A stretch of 32,353 nucleotides of DNA from assembly GCA_049999725.1 (NCBI GenBank), contig JBNGIS010033898.1, positions 1-32,353 on the forward strand, given 5' to 3'. This DNA comes from Haplomitrium mnioides. Lineage: Eukaryota; Marchantiophyta; Haplomitriopsida; Calobryales. A program made the translations under genes and the position numbers. The notes under the pieces are model-generated. The model did not search any database, had not been told where the DNA came from, and saw nothing but the letters and a program-made list of their open reading frames with translations. Below, in pieces: positions 32,060 through 32,353 of this stretch (positions are counted from its first letter, which is position 1; each line of letters begins with the position of its first letter).

Positions 32060-32353
32060 GTCAAACACTTGTAATGATTTTCAAAATGTTTGCTCAGATT
32101 CTCAGCTTCATGCTCAACAAACACAAGAAGATACTCTGGTACAACAAATACTTTCTACATGTCGAGCAATCTATGATGGAGCACCTAGACCGTGAGAAGG
32201 GACTCTTTCGCACAATGCTTGATACATGCATAAATTTGGCAATCTATATGAGATGAAAGCCAGAATGTTTATTTGTGTTGTTGCATCTCTCGATCCAAAA
32301 GACATATTGTTTTGGGTTGCCAAAGTTCTCAAAGTTTTGTCATTTGATGAAGA

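Larger units (their letters stand above)
28407..32353 (+). pseudogene. DUF7869-family transposase-like gene, multi-exon, decayed, runs off window
   Basis: Exons as read: 28407-28520, about 28790-30131, and 30896 to beyond 32353. The join 30131/30896 keeps phase exactly (SDK/V/KYNHQ). The N-terminal part is Ser/Asp-rich. From about 29400 it reads like the DUF7869 N-terminal region (ISYC-x-NNCL, LPSGAFFCRRAF, IPKCNRFAICETCKE). The core follows in exon 3, with VIDGMDQ (about 31008-31028), LQLDNTTLENK (about 31249-31280) and FLMVGHTHDQIDQMFS (about 31351-31398). These acidic residues in RNase H-like order suggest a DDE-type nuclease. A C-terminal MFICVVASLDPKDILFWVAK segment (about 32256-32320) matches the usual tail. 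Stops and frameshifts break it, for example near 30012, 31051 and 31480. Confidence 0.75.

Noticed and set aside
23785-32353. Alternative genetic code in which TGA is Trp
   Set aside because: TAA and TAG also interrupt the same genes, frameshifts are present, and neighbouring elements show the same decay.

Overview
This window is AT-rich eukaryotic DNA made almost entirely of decayed transposable elements. I read it as a large, repeat-rich land-plant genome, probably not a typical angiosperm (gymnosperm, fern or bryophyte are possible). The clues are a plant-type Ty3/gypsy element, eukaryotic GT-AG introns with TATA boxes, and a DUF7869-type gene. I see no rRNA, tRNA, bacterial operon or clearly intact host gene. 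The species is not resolved.

Region 1 (1-12124, + strand) is a Ty3/gypsy LTR retrotransposon array with three LTRs. LTR1 is cut by the window start. It is followed by a primer-binding site, a single-frame gag-protease-RT-RNaseH-integrase polyprotein broken by nonsense codons and one frameshift, a 2.3 kb non-coding 3' internal region and LTR2 (810 bp). After LTR2 come a second primer-binding site and gag 5' end. These are fused by a ~6.7 kb internal deletion to a second copy of the 3' internal region and LTR3 (810 bp).

Region 2 (12125-23610) is mostly non-coding. It contains a second, older gypsy-type element on the - strand (gag to truncated integrase, ~22600-18400), with an unrecognised coiled-coil coding remnant attached (~18400-16150). 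This block lies between two inverted, related flanks, each an AT-rich segment plus an array of short palindromes.

Region 3 (23747-32353) is the most interesting part: two multi-exon genes transcribed divergently from a ~460 bp spacer with back-to-back TATA boxes. The - strand gene reads as a ParB/sulfiredoxin-like domain followed by an N4/N6-type DNA methyltransferase domain. The + strand gene reads as a DUF7869 (RNase H-like, transposase-like) protein that runs off the window. Both carry stops and frameshifts in this copy. Four of their introns hold palindromic repeats with the core GTCCATGCGCGCATGGAC. The same core forms arrays in region 2 but is absent from the retrotransposon of region 1. 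My inference is that region 3 is a decayed large DNA transposon, or similar selfish locus, that carries its own methyltransferase and spreads or tolerates the palindrome family.
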